Origin: Litorimonas sp964425355
Lineage (GTDB): Bacteria; Pseudomonadota; Alphaproteobacteria; Caulobacterales; Maricaulaceae
Length of the DNA: 16,887 nt
Direction: 5' to 3'
Assembly: GCA_964425355.1 (NCBI GenBank)
Contig: CAYRMO010000059.1
Coordinates: 1-16,887 of the forward strand
Shown: positions 6,317 to 14,033 of the stretch, one piece after another
How positions within the stretch are numbered: position 1 is the stretch's first letter
How the letters are laid out: each line of letters opens with the position of its first letter
Made by a program: the position numbers and the translations under genes
Notes under the pieces: generated by a model
Databases searched by the model: none
The model's input: only the letters and a program-made list of their open reading frames with translations
Told to the model about the DNA's origin: nothing

Positions 6317-8122
6317 ATGGCTCCACCGCTCTTAACCTTGAAAGACATGGCCCTCACCTTTGGGTCGACGCCGCTTATCGAGCGCGCGGATCTCACGGTT
6401 CACGCGCGAGACCGGATTTGTCTGGTCGGGCGTAATGGGTCTGGCAAGTCAACCTTGCTTAAGATTGCGGCGGGTTTGGTTGAGGCCGATAGTGGTGACC
6501 GCTTTGTCAAACCGGGAACGAGTTGGCGCTACCTTCCCCAGGACCCGGATTTATCCTCTTATGCCAATGTCGAGGCCTATGTGCGCGATGGTCTGGTTGG
6601 GGCTGATGATGGATACCGCATTCCTTATCTCTTAGACGCGCTTGGCCTTAAGGGGGATGAAGATCCATCTTATATGTCCGGCGGCGAGAAACGCCGCGCC
6701 GCCCTTGTGCGCACCCTTGCGCCTGAACCCGATATTTTAATGCTCGATGAGCCGACCAACCATTTGGACCTGCCCGCAATTGAATGGCTGGAGGGTGAGC
6801 TTGGAAATATCCGCGCCGCCCTATTATTGATTTCTCATGACAGACGGTTTCTGGAAAGCCTGTCACGTAAAACCCTTTGGATGGATCGCGGCGAAACGCG
6901 CGAGTTGAATAAGGGCTTTGGCCATTTTGAGGATTGGCGCGATGAGGTCTTAGAACAAGAAGAGCTAGACCGTCATAAACTGGCGCGGCAAATTCACCGC
7001 GAGCAACATTGGGTGGTTCATGGGGTTTCCGGTCGCCGCAAACGAAACGTCCGCCGCCTCAAAGAATTAGGCTCACTTCGCAAAGAGCTTAAATCCGCCA
7101 AGAAAGTTGTTGGGCAGGCCGATATAACGGTCACGCAAGGCCGATCTTCTGGGAAACGCGTCGCGCGTCTCACAGAAGTCAGTAAGGCCTTTGATGGCCG
7201 CACCGTGATCGACACAGTTTCAATGCGTATCCACCGCGGCGAGCGGATCGGGATTGTCGGTCCAAATGGGTCCGGCAAATCAACCCTGTTGAAGTTAATT
7301 ATGGGCGAGCTTGAGGCGGATAGCGGGACGGTTGAATTAGGTCTCAACCTCGAACCCCTCGTCATTGATCAAAACCGCTCGACCTTAAATCCAGATTGGA
7401 CCTTAGCTGACGCGCTAACAGATGGCGGCGGTGACAGCGTCATCGTCAATGATCAGCCCCGCAATGTGATTGGATATATGAAAGATTTTCTGTTTTTACC
7501 GGAACAAAAACGCACGCCTATTCATGCCCTATCAGGCGGCGAGCGCGGGCGGTTGCAACTCGCACGTGGCCTAAGGCTACCATCTAACCTTTTAGTGCTG
7601 GATGAGCCGACAAATGATCTGGATCTGGAGACGCTGGACCTCTTGCAAGAAATTGTCGCCGATTATGCCGGCACAGTAATCCTTGTCTCGCATGATCGGG
7701 ATTTCCTGGACCGCACCGTAACACGTAGCCTCGCTTATGAGGGGGATGGAAAGTGGCAGATTTATGCAGGTGGCTATTCCGATCTGATTGCGCAACGCGG
7801 CAGCGGCGTGAAAGCCAGACAAGACGGTAAATCAGACGTCATAAAGACGAATAAATCCGCCAAATCAGATGATGTTCAAAAAAAATCATCGGCTAAATTA
7901 AGCTATAAACATAAATTCCGTCTTGAAAAACTGCCGGAAGAAATCGCGGCGACCGAGGGCGAAATTGAAAGCTTGAATACAGTTTTGGCTGACCCGACCC
8001 TATATTCTAAAGACCCGGAGCGCTTTCAAAAAACATCTGATGATCTCGTGGCAGCCCAAAATAAGCTCGCAAGCCTTGAGGACGAATGGCTGGAATTAGA
8101 AATGATGCGCGAAGGCAGCTAG
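6317..8122 (+). CDS. uup: ABC-F family ATPase, Uup type
   Basis: This is a soluble protein with two ABC cassettes and no membrane domain, 601 aa. Cassette 1 has Walker A GRNGSGKST (38-46), signature MSGGEKRRA (about 120) and Walker B LMLDEPTNHLD. Cassette 2 has Walker A GPNGSGKST (315-323), signature LSGGERGR (about 405) and Walker B LVLDEPTNDLD. The EPTNDLD in cassette 2, plus a charged C-terminal coiled coil at about 535-597 after a Lys/Ser-rich linker, marks the Uup subgroup. ABC-F proteins act on the ribosome. Uup in other bacteria has also been tied to branched DNA and transposon excision. The ATG is preceded by GGAG at 5-nt spacing. It is divergent from murI across 114 bp. Confidence 0.92.
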   Translation: MAPPLLTLKDMALTFGSTPLIERADLTVHARDRICLVGRNGSGKSTLLKIAAGLVEADSGDRFVKPGTSWRYLPQDPDLSSYANVEAYVRDGLVGADDGYRIPYLLDALGLKGDEDPSYMSGGEKRRAALVRTLAPEPDILMLDEPTNHLDLPAIEWLEGELGNIRAALLLISHDRRFLESLSRKTLWMDRGETRELNKGFGHFEDWRDEVLEQEELDRHKLARQIHREQHWVVHGVSGRRKRNVRRLKELGSLRKELKSAKKVVGQADITVTQGRSSGKRVARLTEVSKAFDGRTVIDTVSMRIHRGERIGIVGPNGSGKSTLLKLIMGELEADSGTVELGLNLEPLVIDQNRSTLNPDWTLADALTDGGGDSVIVNDQPRNVIGYMKDFLFLPEQKRTPIHALSGGERGRLQLARGLRLPSNLLVLDEPTNDLDLETLDLLQEIVADYAGTVILVSHDRDFLDRTVTRSLAYEGDGKWQIYAGGYSDLIAQRGSGVKARQDGKSDVIKTNKSAKSDDVQKKSSAKLSYKHKFRLEKLPEEIAATEGEIESLNTVLADPTLYSKDPERFQKTSDDLVAAQNKLASLEDEWLELEMMREGS

Positions 8123-8125
8123 GTA

Positions 8126-8354
8126 GCACAAGGCCCGGAGTTATGAAGGCTTTGGATTTAGGTCAAACCACTCTTCATTTACGTCTACGTCGTCTCAGTG
8201 CATTTTTATAAATTGCACATTTTCGTCGTTTCAGTGCATTTTGATAAAATGCACGGAGCTTTGTCCCTAGGACCTCCTGGGTCTCACATTTATAAACCGA
8301 ACTCGCGCCACTGCCCAATCCCGAAGCATCCAGGAGATTTCGGGCACAAGGCCC
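8126..8354. repeat. Non-coding segment bounded by 11-bp direct repeats
   Basis: GCACAAGGCCC occurs at 8126-8136 and again at 8344-8354, just inside the ends of the 273-bp gap between the ABC-F and alkB stop codons. The segment holds the tandem palindromic units. It also holds a CCCGAA/TTCGGG stem (8320-8325 with 8339-8344) that could end alkB or ABC-F transcripts. It may be a small inserted element. No convincing gene was seen in the gap. Confidence 0.4.
8188..8254. repeat. Two 31-bp tandem repeats, each an inverted repeat
   Basis: Units 8188-8218 and 8224-8254 match at 28 of 31 positions and are separated by ATTTT. Each contains a GTGCA...TGCAC dyad. In unit 2 the arms are perfect over 9 bp (GTGCATTTT, GAT, AAAATGCAC). 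They lie between the convergent ABC-F and alkB genes. Tandem operator sites or paired RNA hairpins are both possible. No uridine run marks a standard terminator. Confidence 0.75.
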
Positions 8355-8395
8355 AAAATGACGAAGATTATAGGTTTGGGAATGGACTTATCTGA

Positions 8396-9526
8396 CTAAG
8401 CCTTCACCATATCTTTGGTCAGGACCTTCTCCATATCGCCGTCAACATTCTTTAGAACCAACGGATCCATGACGCGGCGAAAGAGCGGCGGAAAATAAGC
8501 CAGAATGAACATGGTCGCATAGCCAAAGGGCAATTGCGGCGCATCTGGGAAGGTTCGCAGATTTTGGTAATGGCGCGAGGGATTTGCGTGGTGGTCCGAG
8601 TGGCGGGCCAGATTAAAGCTGATCAAATTCGTAAAGAGCTTATTGCAATTCCAGCTATGGGCAGGCTCGGCCGGAAGATATTTTCCATCTGGGCGTTTGG
8701 CGCGAAGAAGACCGTAATGGCCAACATAATTCTGCAGTGACAAGCTATGAATAGAATAGAGCCAAGCCGCGACCAAATAGGGTAGAATGACCCATCCAAA
8801 TATCGCCAAAATCGTACCCCATGCGACAATCCCTAAGAGGATAGACTGCATAAATTCATTTTTGATCGAAAACCGAGAATAGCCTTTGCGATCAGCCCGT
8901 CGGCTTTCAATAGACCAAGCGCGTTTCCATGCGCCCGGAACTTCGCGGGTCATAAACCCCCAAAAGGATTCCCCAAAATAGCTGGTCGCACTATCTTTTG
9001 GCGTGGCGACTTGCGAATGATGTCCGACATTATGTTCAATCCGAAAATGACCATAGAGACTGGGAGCTAACATGAATAGGGCAATCCATTTACTGGCCCG
9101 GTCCGTTTTATGACCTGTTTCGTGACCAGAATTAATCGCAAAGGTCAGACCCAGCCCATGGGCAAGGCCAGCCCCGATCATATTGAAAAGGGAGAGATCA
9201 TGCGTTGCAACATACCAGGCCCCAAAACCCCAGGTTAGATAGATGATGGGTAATAGCCCATGTACCATATAGCGATAAAAAGGCGATAAGGCGGCTTCGG
9301 CATCCATTTGTCCCAAAAGATCTTTTTTGTCGTCACCCATTAAAATTTCAACAAAGGGTATGACAAGATAAACAAGGGCAATTGGTAACCAGACCCAGGC
9401 TGCCTGTCCCGTGAGCAAGGCTGTCACCGTGCCCAATAATGGCATGAGCGGATAGGTTAGAGAGACAAGCCAGAGATGGCGTTTGCGCGCTGGGTTAGCT
9501 TCAAAATCTGGATTTAAAAATGCCAT
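8396..9526 (-). CDS. alkB: AlkB-type alkane 1-monooxygenase (membrane di-iron hydroxylase)
   Basis: This integral-membrane non-haem di-iron enzyme would hydroxylate terminal C-H bonds of alkanes, with rubredoxin as electron donor. Counting from ATG 9526 (376 aa), the His boxes are HETGH (135-139), EHNVGHH (164-170), NYVGHYGL (266-273) and LARHSDHH followed by ANPSRHYQ (from 306). The last is diagnostic for AlkB rather than fatty-acid desaturases. Multiple hydrophobic segments surround these boxes. The usual NYxEHYG motif has Gly at position 269 in place of Glu, while His270 is kept. ATG 9526 has GGAG at 6-nt spacing. The upstream GTG/ATG at 9541/9538 have poor ribosome sites. It follows yceI by 21 nt, probably in one transcript. 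No rubredoxin gene is present in the window. Confidence 0.9.
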   Translation of the reverse strand: MAFLNPDFEANPARKRHLWLVSLTYPLMPLLGTVTALLTGQAAWVWLPIALVYLVIPFVEILMGDDKKDLLGQMDAEAALSPFYRYMVHGLLPIIYLTWGFGAWYVATHDLSLFNMIGAGLAHGLGLTFAINSGHETGHKTDRASKWIALFMLAPSLYGHFRIEHNVGHHSQVATPKDSATSYFGESFWGFMTREVPGAWKRAWSIESRRADRKGYSRFSIKNEFMQSILLGIVAWGTILAIFGWVILPYLVAAWLYSIHSLSLQNYVGHYGLLRAKRPDGKYLPAEPAHSWNCNKLFTNLISFNLARHSDHHANPSRHYQNLRTFPDAPQLPFGYATMFILAYFPPLFRRVMDPLVLKNVDGDMEKVLTKDMVKA

Positions 9527-9547
9527 TTTAATCTCCATCACGTCACC

Positions 9548-10189
9548 CTATCTTCGGGTGGCTGTGACCTTTACGTCAATTGTAATTGTCTTTGATACAT
9601 ATTCATCTGTATCCCAAGGCGCAGCCCCAACCCCCCAAAGCGTGCGGTCAATTTCTGCCTGTCCAGTCATCACCGCCTGTTTACCCTCAATCTCAAGATC
9701 GAAGCCGAGTTGCACAGGCTGGGACGTTCCCTTTAGGGTCAGTGTTCCATCTGCCACATAACCCGCATCATTTGAATTTACAGTTTGGGTTTCAAAGACA
9801 GCAACTGGGAAGGCCTTTGTCGAAAACCAAACCTTGCCTGGTACGGTTGAATTTCGATCATTTGATCCGGCATCCACACTGGCCAAAGGAATTTCGATTC
9901 GAATATTGGCCGCGTCTAGCGCATCGGGATCAAAATAAATCTCACCTGTAAAGTCTTCAAATCCACCTGTAAAAGATTCGCCTTCTTGCAGGGCCGAAAA
10001 CTGAATATGGGACGCCTCTTTGATAATATCCCAATTGCCAATTACGCTCTCAGATGCACTCTCTGGCGCAACCTCCCCTATATTGTTTTGGGTGAGTTGG
10101 GCTTCGGTCGAATTTGCGTTTCCGCAGGCGGAAAGCGCCAAAGTAAATCCAGCCAGTACGGAGAATGATATAATTTTCGAACAGTTCAT
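9548..10189 (-). CDS. YceI-family lipoprotein
   Basis: This is a predicted periplasmic lipid-binding protein with the YceI lipocalin-like fold, which in characterised members binds isoprenoids or fatty acyl chains. From ATG 10189 it has 213 aa, with a type II signal peptide (CSKIISFSVLAGFTLALSAC) and lipobox LSAC. A low-complexity linker follows. The YceI body starts at WDIIKEASHIQFSA, with TGGFEDFTGEIYFDP, ASVDAGSNDRN and GTLTLKGTSQPVQL, and ends in ITIDVKVTATRR. An extension to an ATG at 10282 would bury the signal peptide behind 31 charged residues and is rejected. Downstream alkB suggests a lipid or alkane-handling pair, which is an inference. Confidence 0.88.
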   Translation of the reverse strand: MNCSKIISFSVLAGFTLALSACGNANSTEAQLTQNNIGEVAPESASESVIGNWDIIKEASHIQFSALQEGESFTGGFEDFTGEIYFDPDALDAANIRIEIPLASVDAGSNDRNSTVPGKVWFSTKAFPVAVFETQTVNSNDAGYVADGTLTLKGTSQPVQLGFDLEIEGKQAVMTGQAEIDRTLWGVGAAPWDTDEYVSKTITIDVKVTATRR

Positions 10190-10285
10190 GGTCTTATTAC
10201 GCCGCAAAATGCGATCTGAGGCAAATGAATTTTCCGCTATATCTCTGCATGGTGTGAATTCACGCGTAAATTTTAACTTCATTGC

Positions 10286-10317
10286 AAGAGCTGCATTTGA
10301 TAGAGGAAAAAGCTCTT
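10286..10317. promoter_or_regulatory. Inverted repeat AAGAGCT-N18-AGCTCTT upstream of ppk2
   Basis: Perfect 7-bp arms at 10286-10292 and 10311-10317 lie 19 bp before the ppk2 ATG, in the divergent yceI/ppk2 spacer. It could be an operator or a leader hairpin. Confidence 0.35.
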
Positions 10318-10336
10318 AAACCAGAAAGATATATTT

Positions 10337-11137
10337 ATGTCGTCACAATTTATCGCCTCGCCTGGTCAAGCCTTTGACCTCGCCTCAAGATCCTCACGCA
10401 TAGATCTCTATGAAAATAAAAAAGCGGCACAATCCGCAATAAAAGACAATGCAAAAGCGATTTCAGGGCTGGCGCATCGCCTTTACGGCGAAGCGGATCG
10501 GAAACTCCTGATTGTCCTTCAAGGTATGGATACATCGGGAAAGGACGGTACAACAGAAGCCATGTTTCACCGCACGGCGCCTCTCAATGTGAATGTCGCG
10601 GCATTTAAAGCGCCGACAAAAACTGAACTCGCTCATGATTTTTTGTGGCGCATCCATCAAGTCGTGCCCAAAAAAGGCCAGATCACCGTGTTTAACCGGA
10701 GCCATTATGAAGATGTGCTCGTCGTTAAAGTCCGCGAATTTGCATCCGCTGAGACGGTTGAACAACGCTATGCACAGATCAATGAATTTGAGCGCCTGCT
10801 GACAGAAAGCGGAACGACGATCTTGAAATTCATGCTGCATATTTCGCCTGAAACACAGGGCGAACGCCTCCTAGACCGTCTTGTACAACCGCATAAAAGA
10901 TGGAAATTTAATCCCGGGGATTTGGAAGATCGCGCCCTTTGGCCACAATATATGGAGGCCTATCAAACCATGGTGCAACGGACCTCAACGGATCATGCGC
11001 CTTGGCATATTATCCCATCAGATAGTCGGAAAACACGCGGCGCTATTATCTCAACCATTGTTCGCGAGACGCTGGAGAGGATGAATCCGCAATATCCGGA
11101 TCCAGGTTACAGACAAGGCGATTTTGAAATCGGATAA
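10337..11137 (+). CDS. Polyphosphate kinase 2 family (class III-like) nucleotide phosphotransferase
   Basis: This cytoplasmic enzyme would move phosphate between polyphosphate and AMP/ADP or GDP. At 266 aa it is a single-domain PPK2. Walker A is GMDTSGKDG at 63-71. FKAPTKTELAHDFLWR at 90-105 and VFNRSHYEDVLVVKV at 118-132 are core PPK2 motifs. The lid has QPHKRWKFNPGDLEDRALW. The wording of these motifs is closest to the short class III enzymes, which phosphorylate both AMP and ADP. The class is inferred by motif resemblance only. The ATG at 10337 has only a weak AGAAAGA upstream. It is followed by a strong hairpin before the convergent aminotransferase. Confidence 0.92.
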   Translation: MSSQFIASPGQAFDLASRSSRIDLYENKKAAQSAIKDNAKAISGLAHRLYGEADRKLLIVLQGMDTSGKDGTTEAMFHRTAPLNVNVAAFKAPTKTELAHDFLWRIHQVVPKKGQITVFNRSHYEDVLVVKVREFASAETVEQRYAQINEFERLLTESGTTILKFMLHISPETQGERLLDRLVQPHKRWKFNPGDLEDRALWPQYMEAYQTMVQRTSTDHAPWHIIPSDSRKTRGAIISTIVRETLERMNPQYPDPGYRQGDFEIG

Positions 11138-11142
11138 AGGCC

Positions 11143-11166
11143 TGCGCTCTAAGCGTTTAGAGCGCA
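11143..11166. terminator. Hairpin between convergent ppk2 and aminotransferase genes
   Basis: TGCGCTCTAA and TTAGAGCGCA form a perfect 10-bp stem with loop GCGT, 5 nt after the ppk2 stop and 8 nt from the other gene's stop codon. It lacks a long uridine run on either side, but its position fits a shared bidirectional terminator or transcript-end stabiliser. Confidence 0.6.
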
Positions 11167-11174
11167 ACCATCAC

Positions 11175-12374
11175 CTACAAAACGGATAGAATTAAATCAG
11201 CGAGACGTGGAATATCTGCGCTTCTGACGCCGGCAATATTAATCCGACCACTATCCGTCATATAGACTGATTTTTCCCGCAATTTATGGGTTTGCGACAC
11301 GGAAAGCGGTAGGGTTGAAAACATGCCATTTTGATCAATCACAGCAGATGACATGGTCTCTCCGCCTTGCACATTTAAAGCAGCAGAGAGTTCCTGCCTA
11401 AGACTGCGCATTCTTTCACGCATCTCGGTCAACTCATCAATCCAGATTTTGCGAAGCGCAGCGTCGCCTAAAATATGCGAGACAAGACGCGCGCCATGAT
11501 CCGGTGGCATGGAAATGATCTTGCGTTGCAGCGCGCCAAGCTGTGAGCGCGCAATTTCGGCGGTTTCGTCATCTTTACAGACGATTGCGATCAGGCCGAC
11601 ACGTTCTTTATATAGCGCGAAATTTTTCGAACAGGACGCCGCAATGATAATTTCAGGGCAAAGCTCTACAACTTTTCGAAGGCCGTAAGTATCTTCCTCC
11701 ATGCCGCGACCCAAGCCGAAATAAGCCAGATCAATAAAAGCTACGAGACCTTTATCTTGCATAAACTCTGCGACGCGGTCCCATTCCGCAGGCGAAAGAT
11801 CGGCACCCGTTGGGTTGTGACAACATCCATGTAAAAGCACGACGTCGCCTGGTTTCGCATTCTCATCCAGATGGGCAATCATATCGTCAAAATCGACGCC
11901 CAATGTCTCTCGGTTATAATAGGGATATTTATCAATTTTAAGGCCAGCCGAGCTGATGAGCGGGATATGGTTCGCCCAGGTCGGGGTCGAGAACCAGACT
12001 GTGCATTCCGGCGCAGCTGATTTGATAAGCTCGGCACCCAGTCGCAGCGCGCCTGACCCACCGGCCGCTTGTGAACTTGCGGTGCGGCCCAACAAAGCCG
12101 GATCAATTTTTCCGTTTTCTCCACCAAACATGAGATCGAGCATATGATGGCGAAACCCTTCATAGCCGCGAATACCGACATAGGTCTTGGTCGTCTCAGA
12201 CTCCCAGAGTTGTTTTTCCGCCTGTTTTACAGCCTTCAAGATCGTCGTCTCGCCAGAATCGTCCTTATAGACGCCGACACCCAGATCGATTTTGTCAGGG
12301 CTCGTGTCAGCCTTACATTGCTGCATAAGCGCCATAATACCGTCAGGGGCGCGCGGGACGAGATATTCGAACAT
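11175..12374 (-). CDS. Aromatic/aspartate aminotransferase (class I, PLP-dependent)
   Basis: This cytoplasmic fold-type I aminotransferase of the AspC/TyrB group has 399 aa, the normal length. Visible motifs are GVGVYKDDSGET near 32-43, YVGIRGYEGF (usually Y-x-P/G-I-x-G), GGSGALR at 105-111 (GGTGALR in most), HGCCHNPTGADL (Asn187), FIDLAYFGLGRG (Asp215, Tyr218), SCSKNFALYKERVG with the PLP lysine K250 and R258, and SGRINIAGV with the carboxylate-binding arginine R377. The pathway is aspartate or aromatic amino-acid transamination. Sequence alone does not separate aspC from tyrB, so no symbol is given. It is divergent from the AGCS symporter across 168 bp. The ATG at 12374 has only a weak ribosome site. 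Confidence 0.93.
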   Translation of the reverse strand: MFEYLVPRAPDGIMALMQQCKADTSPDKIDLGVGVYKDDSGETTILKAVKQAEKQLWESETTKTYVGIRGYEGFRHHMLDLMFGGENGKIDPALLGRTASSQAAGGSGALRLGAELIKSAAPECTVWFSTPTWANHIPLISSAGLKIDKYPYYNRETLGVDFDDMIAHLDENAKPGDVVLLHGCCHNPTGADLSPAEWDRVAEFMQDKGLVAFIDLAYFGLGRGMEEDTYGLRKVVELCPEIIIAASCSKNFALYKERVGLIAIVCKDDETAEIARSQLGALQRKIISMPPDHGARLVSHILGDAALRKIWIDELTEMRERMRSLRQELSAALNVQGGETMSSAVIDQNGMFSTLPLSVSQTHKLREKSVYMTDSGRINIAGVRSADIPRLADLILSVL

Positions 12375-12427
12375 GATGATGAATCCGTAGTCAGACCTAA
12401 TGAATGGGCGCCCTGCATAGAGACTTT

Positions 12428-12444
12428 TATAGCGAACGGCTATA
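12428..12444. promoter_or_regulatory. Dyad TATAGC-N5-GCTATA in divergent spacer
   Basis: This perfect 6-bp inverted repeat with a 5-nt spacer lies between the divergent aminotransferase and symporter genes, a place where a dimeric regulator could control both. There is no family match. Confidence 0.3.
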
Positions 12445-12513
12445 GCTCACGGTAATTTTCCATTGCCTTATGTGCAGTGACACGGTTGAAGGTGATCTAA
12501 ACCACTTAAAACG

Positions 12514-12536
12514 CGTTAGAGAGACGTTAGAGGGGA
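12514..12536 (+). promoter_or_regulatory. Duplicated ribosome-binding-site segment before the symporter
   Basis: CGTTAGAGAGA (12514-12524) is followed at once by CGTTAGAGGGGA (12525-12536), a short tandem duplication carrying two purine-rich Shine-Dalgarno-like cores. The second is 6 nt from the ATG at 12543 and is the likely active site. Confidence 0.4.
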
Positions 12537-12542
12537 CGGATA

Positions 12543-14033
12543 ATGGAATTTTTCAACCAAGCCATGAAGGCACTAAATGGCTTTGTCTGGGGCCCACCCA
12601 TGATGATTCTTCTCTTGGGGGTTGGTCTCTTCCTGACAATCGGCCTCCGATTCCTTTCCATTATTAAAGTCGGGTATGGGTTCAAACAACTTTTCAAAAA
12701 ACGTACTGGTGAGGCCGAAGATGGAGATGTGTCGCCCTTTGCGGCTTTAATGACGGCACTCTCATCCACAGTTGGAACAGGTAATATTGCAGGCGTGGCT
12801 GCCGCCATCGCGATTGGTGGCCCTGGTGCCGTTTTCTGGATGTGGATCACAGCAATATTAGGCACAGCGACAAAATTTGCTGAAGGTGTCCTATCCGTTC
12901 GCTACCGCGAAATTGATGCCAATGGAAATCGTGTGGGTGGACCCATGTATTATATCAAAAATGGCTTGGGGCCAAAATGGATGTGGCTTGCCGGAACCTT
13001 TGCGGTTTTCGGTATAATCGGGTCTCTTTCAACAGGGAATGCCGTCCAAGCCAACTCGATTGGAGATGCCCTTGTTTCACCAGAAACGGGATATGGGTTT
13101 GATGCGCGGATCGTTGCCTTTATCTTAGCCGCGCTTGTCGGCGGCGTGGTCTTTGGTGGCATTAAACGTATCGGGGCCGTGGCTTCAAAACTCGTTCCAT
13201 TCATGGCAATACTTTACATATCTGCCGCCTTGATCGTAATCTTCGCGAATGCCTCTGCCATTCCTGCGGCTTTCGGATTGATTTTTAAATATGCTTTTGG
13301 CTTACAAGAGGCCGGAACAGGAATCACGATCGGCCTGATGATGCTCGCCATGCAAAAAGGCATCGCGCGTGGTTTATTCTCAAATGAAGCTGGCCAAGGC
13401 TCAGCGCCTATTGCCCATGCGGCTGCGCAAAATAATGACCCTGTCAATCAGGGCATTATTGCTATGTTGGGCACGATTATTGACACGTTGATTATCTGTA
13501 CAATTACGGCCCTTGTAATCTTAACGTCTGGAGTCGTCGGCCAAGACTGTTTGGCTAATCCGGCCATATTGGATATTTTGAAAGATGGTAATACGCCAAC
13601 GGGTTGTGAAACGGGTGTCCCTCTAACAGCTATGGCTTTTGATGCCACGCTTTCAGGATATGGCAATCATATCGTCAATATTTGTCTAACGATATTTGCC
13701 TTCACCACAATCATAGGTTGGTCTTACTATGGGGAACGCTGTACAGCCTTTTTATTCAAAGAACGATCTATTCCGATTTTCCGCTGCGTCTGGATTTTGG
13801 CCGTCTTCGCGTCTACTTACGCCCTTCACTTTGAAAGCGGAGAAGAAGGTAAAGAAAATCTGGTCGTCAATACTTTCTGGTTGGTAGCTGATAGTTTGAC
13901 TGGTTTGATGGCCGCTCCGAATTTGATCGCACTCGCACTTCTATCACCGATTGTCTTCAAATTGGCAAAAGAATATTTCAATAAAGAGAAGATCGCGAGT
14001 GATGGTCTCATCGACCAGGATGACATTAAATAA
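12543..14033 (+). CDS. Alanine/glycine:cation symporter, AGCS family
   Basis: This sodium (or proton)-coupled inner-membrane importer of alanine or glycine has 496 aa and about 10-11 hydrophobic helices. The AGCS signature is at about 70-100: MTALSSTVGTGNIAG followed by IAIGGPGAVFWMW. RYREIDANGNRVGGPMYYI and KGIARGLFSNEAGQGSAPIAHA are also family hallmarks. A loop near residues 335-357 carries two cysteines (GQDCLANP, TGCETG) that could form a periplasmic disulfide. This is an inference. The stop TAA overlaps the next ATG by one base (TAATG), so the gene is translationally coupled to yciB. Confidence 0.93.
   Translation: MEFFNQAMKALNGFVWGPPMMILLLGVGLFLTIGLRFLSIIKVGYGFKQLFKKRTGEAEDGDVSPFAALMTALSSTVGTGNIAGVAAAIAIGGPGAVFWMWITAILGTATKFAEGVLSVRYREIDANGNRVGGPMYYIKNGLGPKWMWLAGTFAVFGIIGSLSTGNAVQANSIGDALVSPETGYGFDARIVAFILAALVGGVVFGGIKRIGAVASKLVPFMAILYISAALIVIFANASAIPAAFGLIFKYAFGLQEAGTGITIGLMMLAMQKGIARGLFSNEAGQGSAPIAHAAAQNNDPVNQGIIAMLGTIIDTLIICTITALVILTSGVVGQDCLANPAILDILKDGNTPTGCETGVPLTAMAFDATLSGYGNHIVNICLTIFAFTTIIGWSYYGERCTAFLFKERSIPIFRCVWILAVFASTYALHFESGEEGKENLVVNTFWLVADSLTGLMAAPNLIALALLSPIVFKLAKEYFNKEKIASDGLIDQDDIK

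Noticed and set aside
8188..8254. CRISPR array
   Set aside because: There are only two units, the spacer is 5 nt, and no cas gene is present.
8198..8395. 65-codon frame in the ABC-F/alkB gap
   Set aside because: It starts inside the palindromic repeat, has no ribosome site and no protein-like pattern.
9483..9761. Plus-strand frame across alkB/yceI
   Set aside because: It overlaps two well-supported genes in antisense and shows no domain.
9548..10282. Longer YceI start at ATG 10282
   Set aside because: It would add 31 charged residues before a normal lipoprotein signal peptide.
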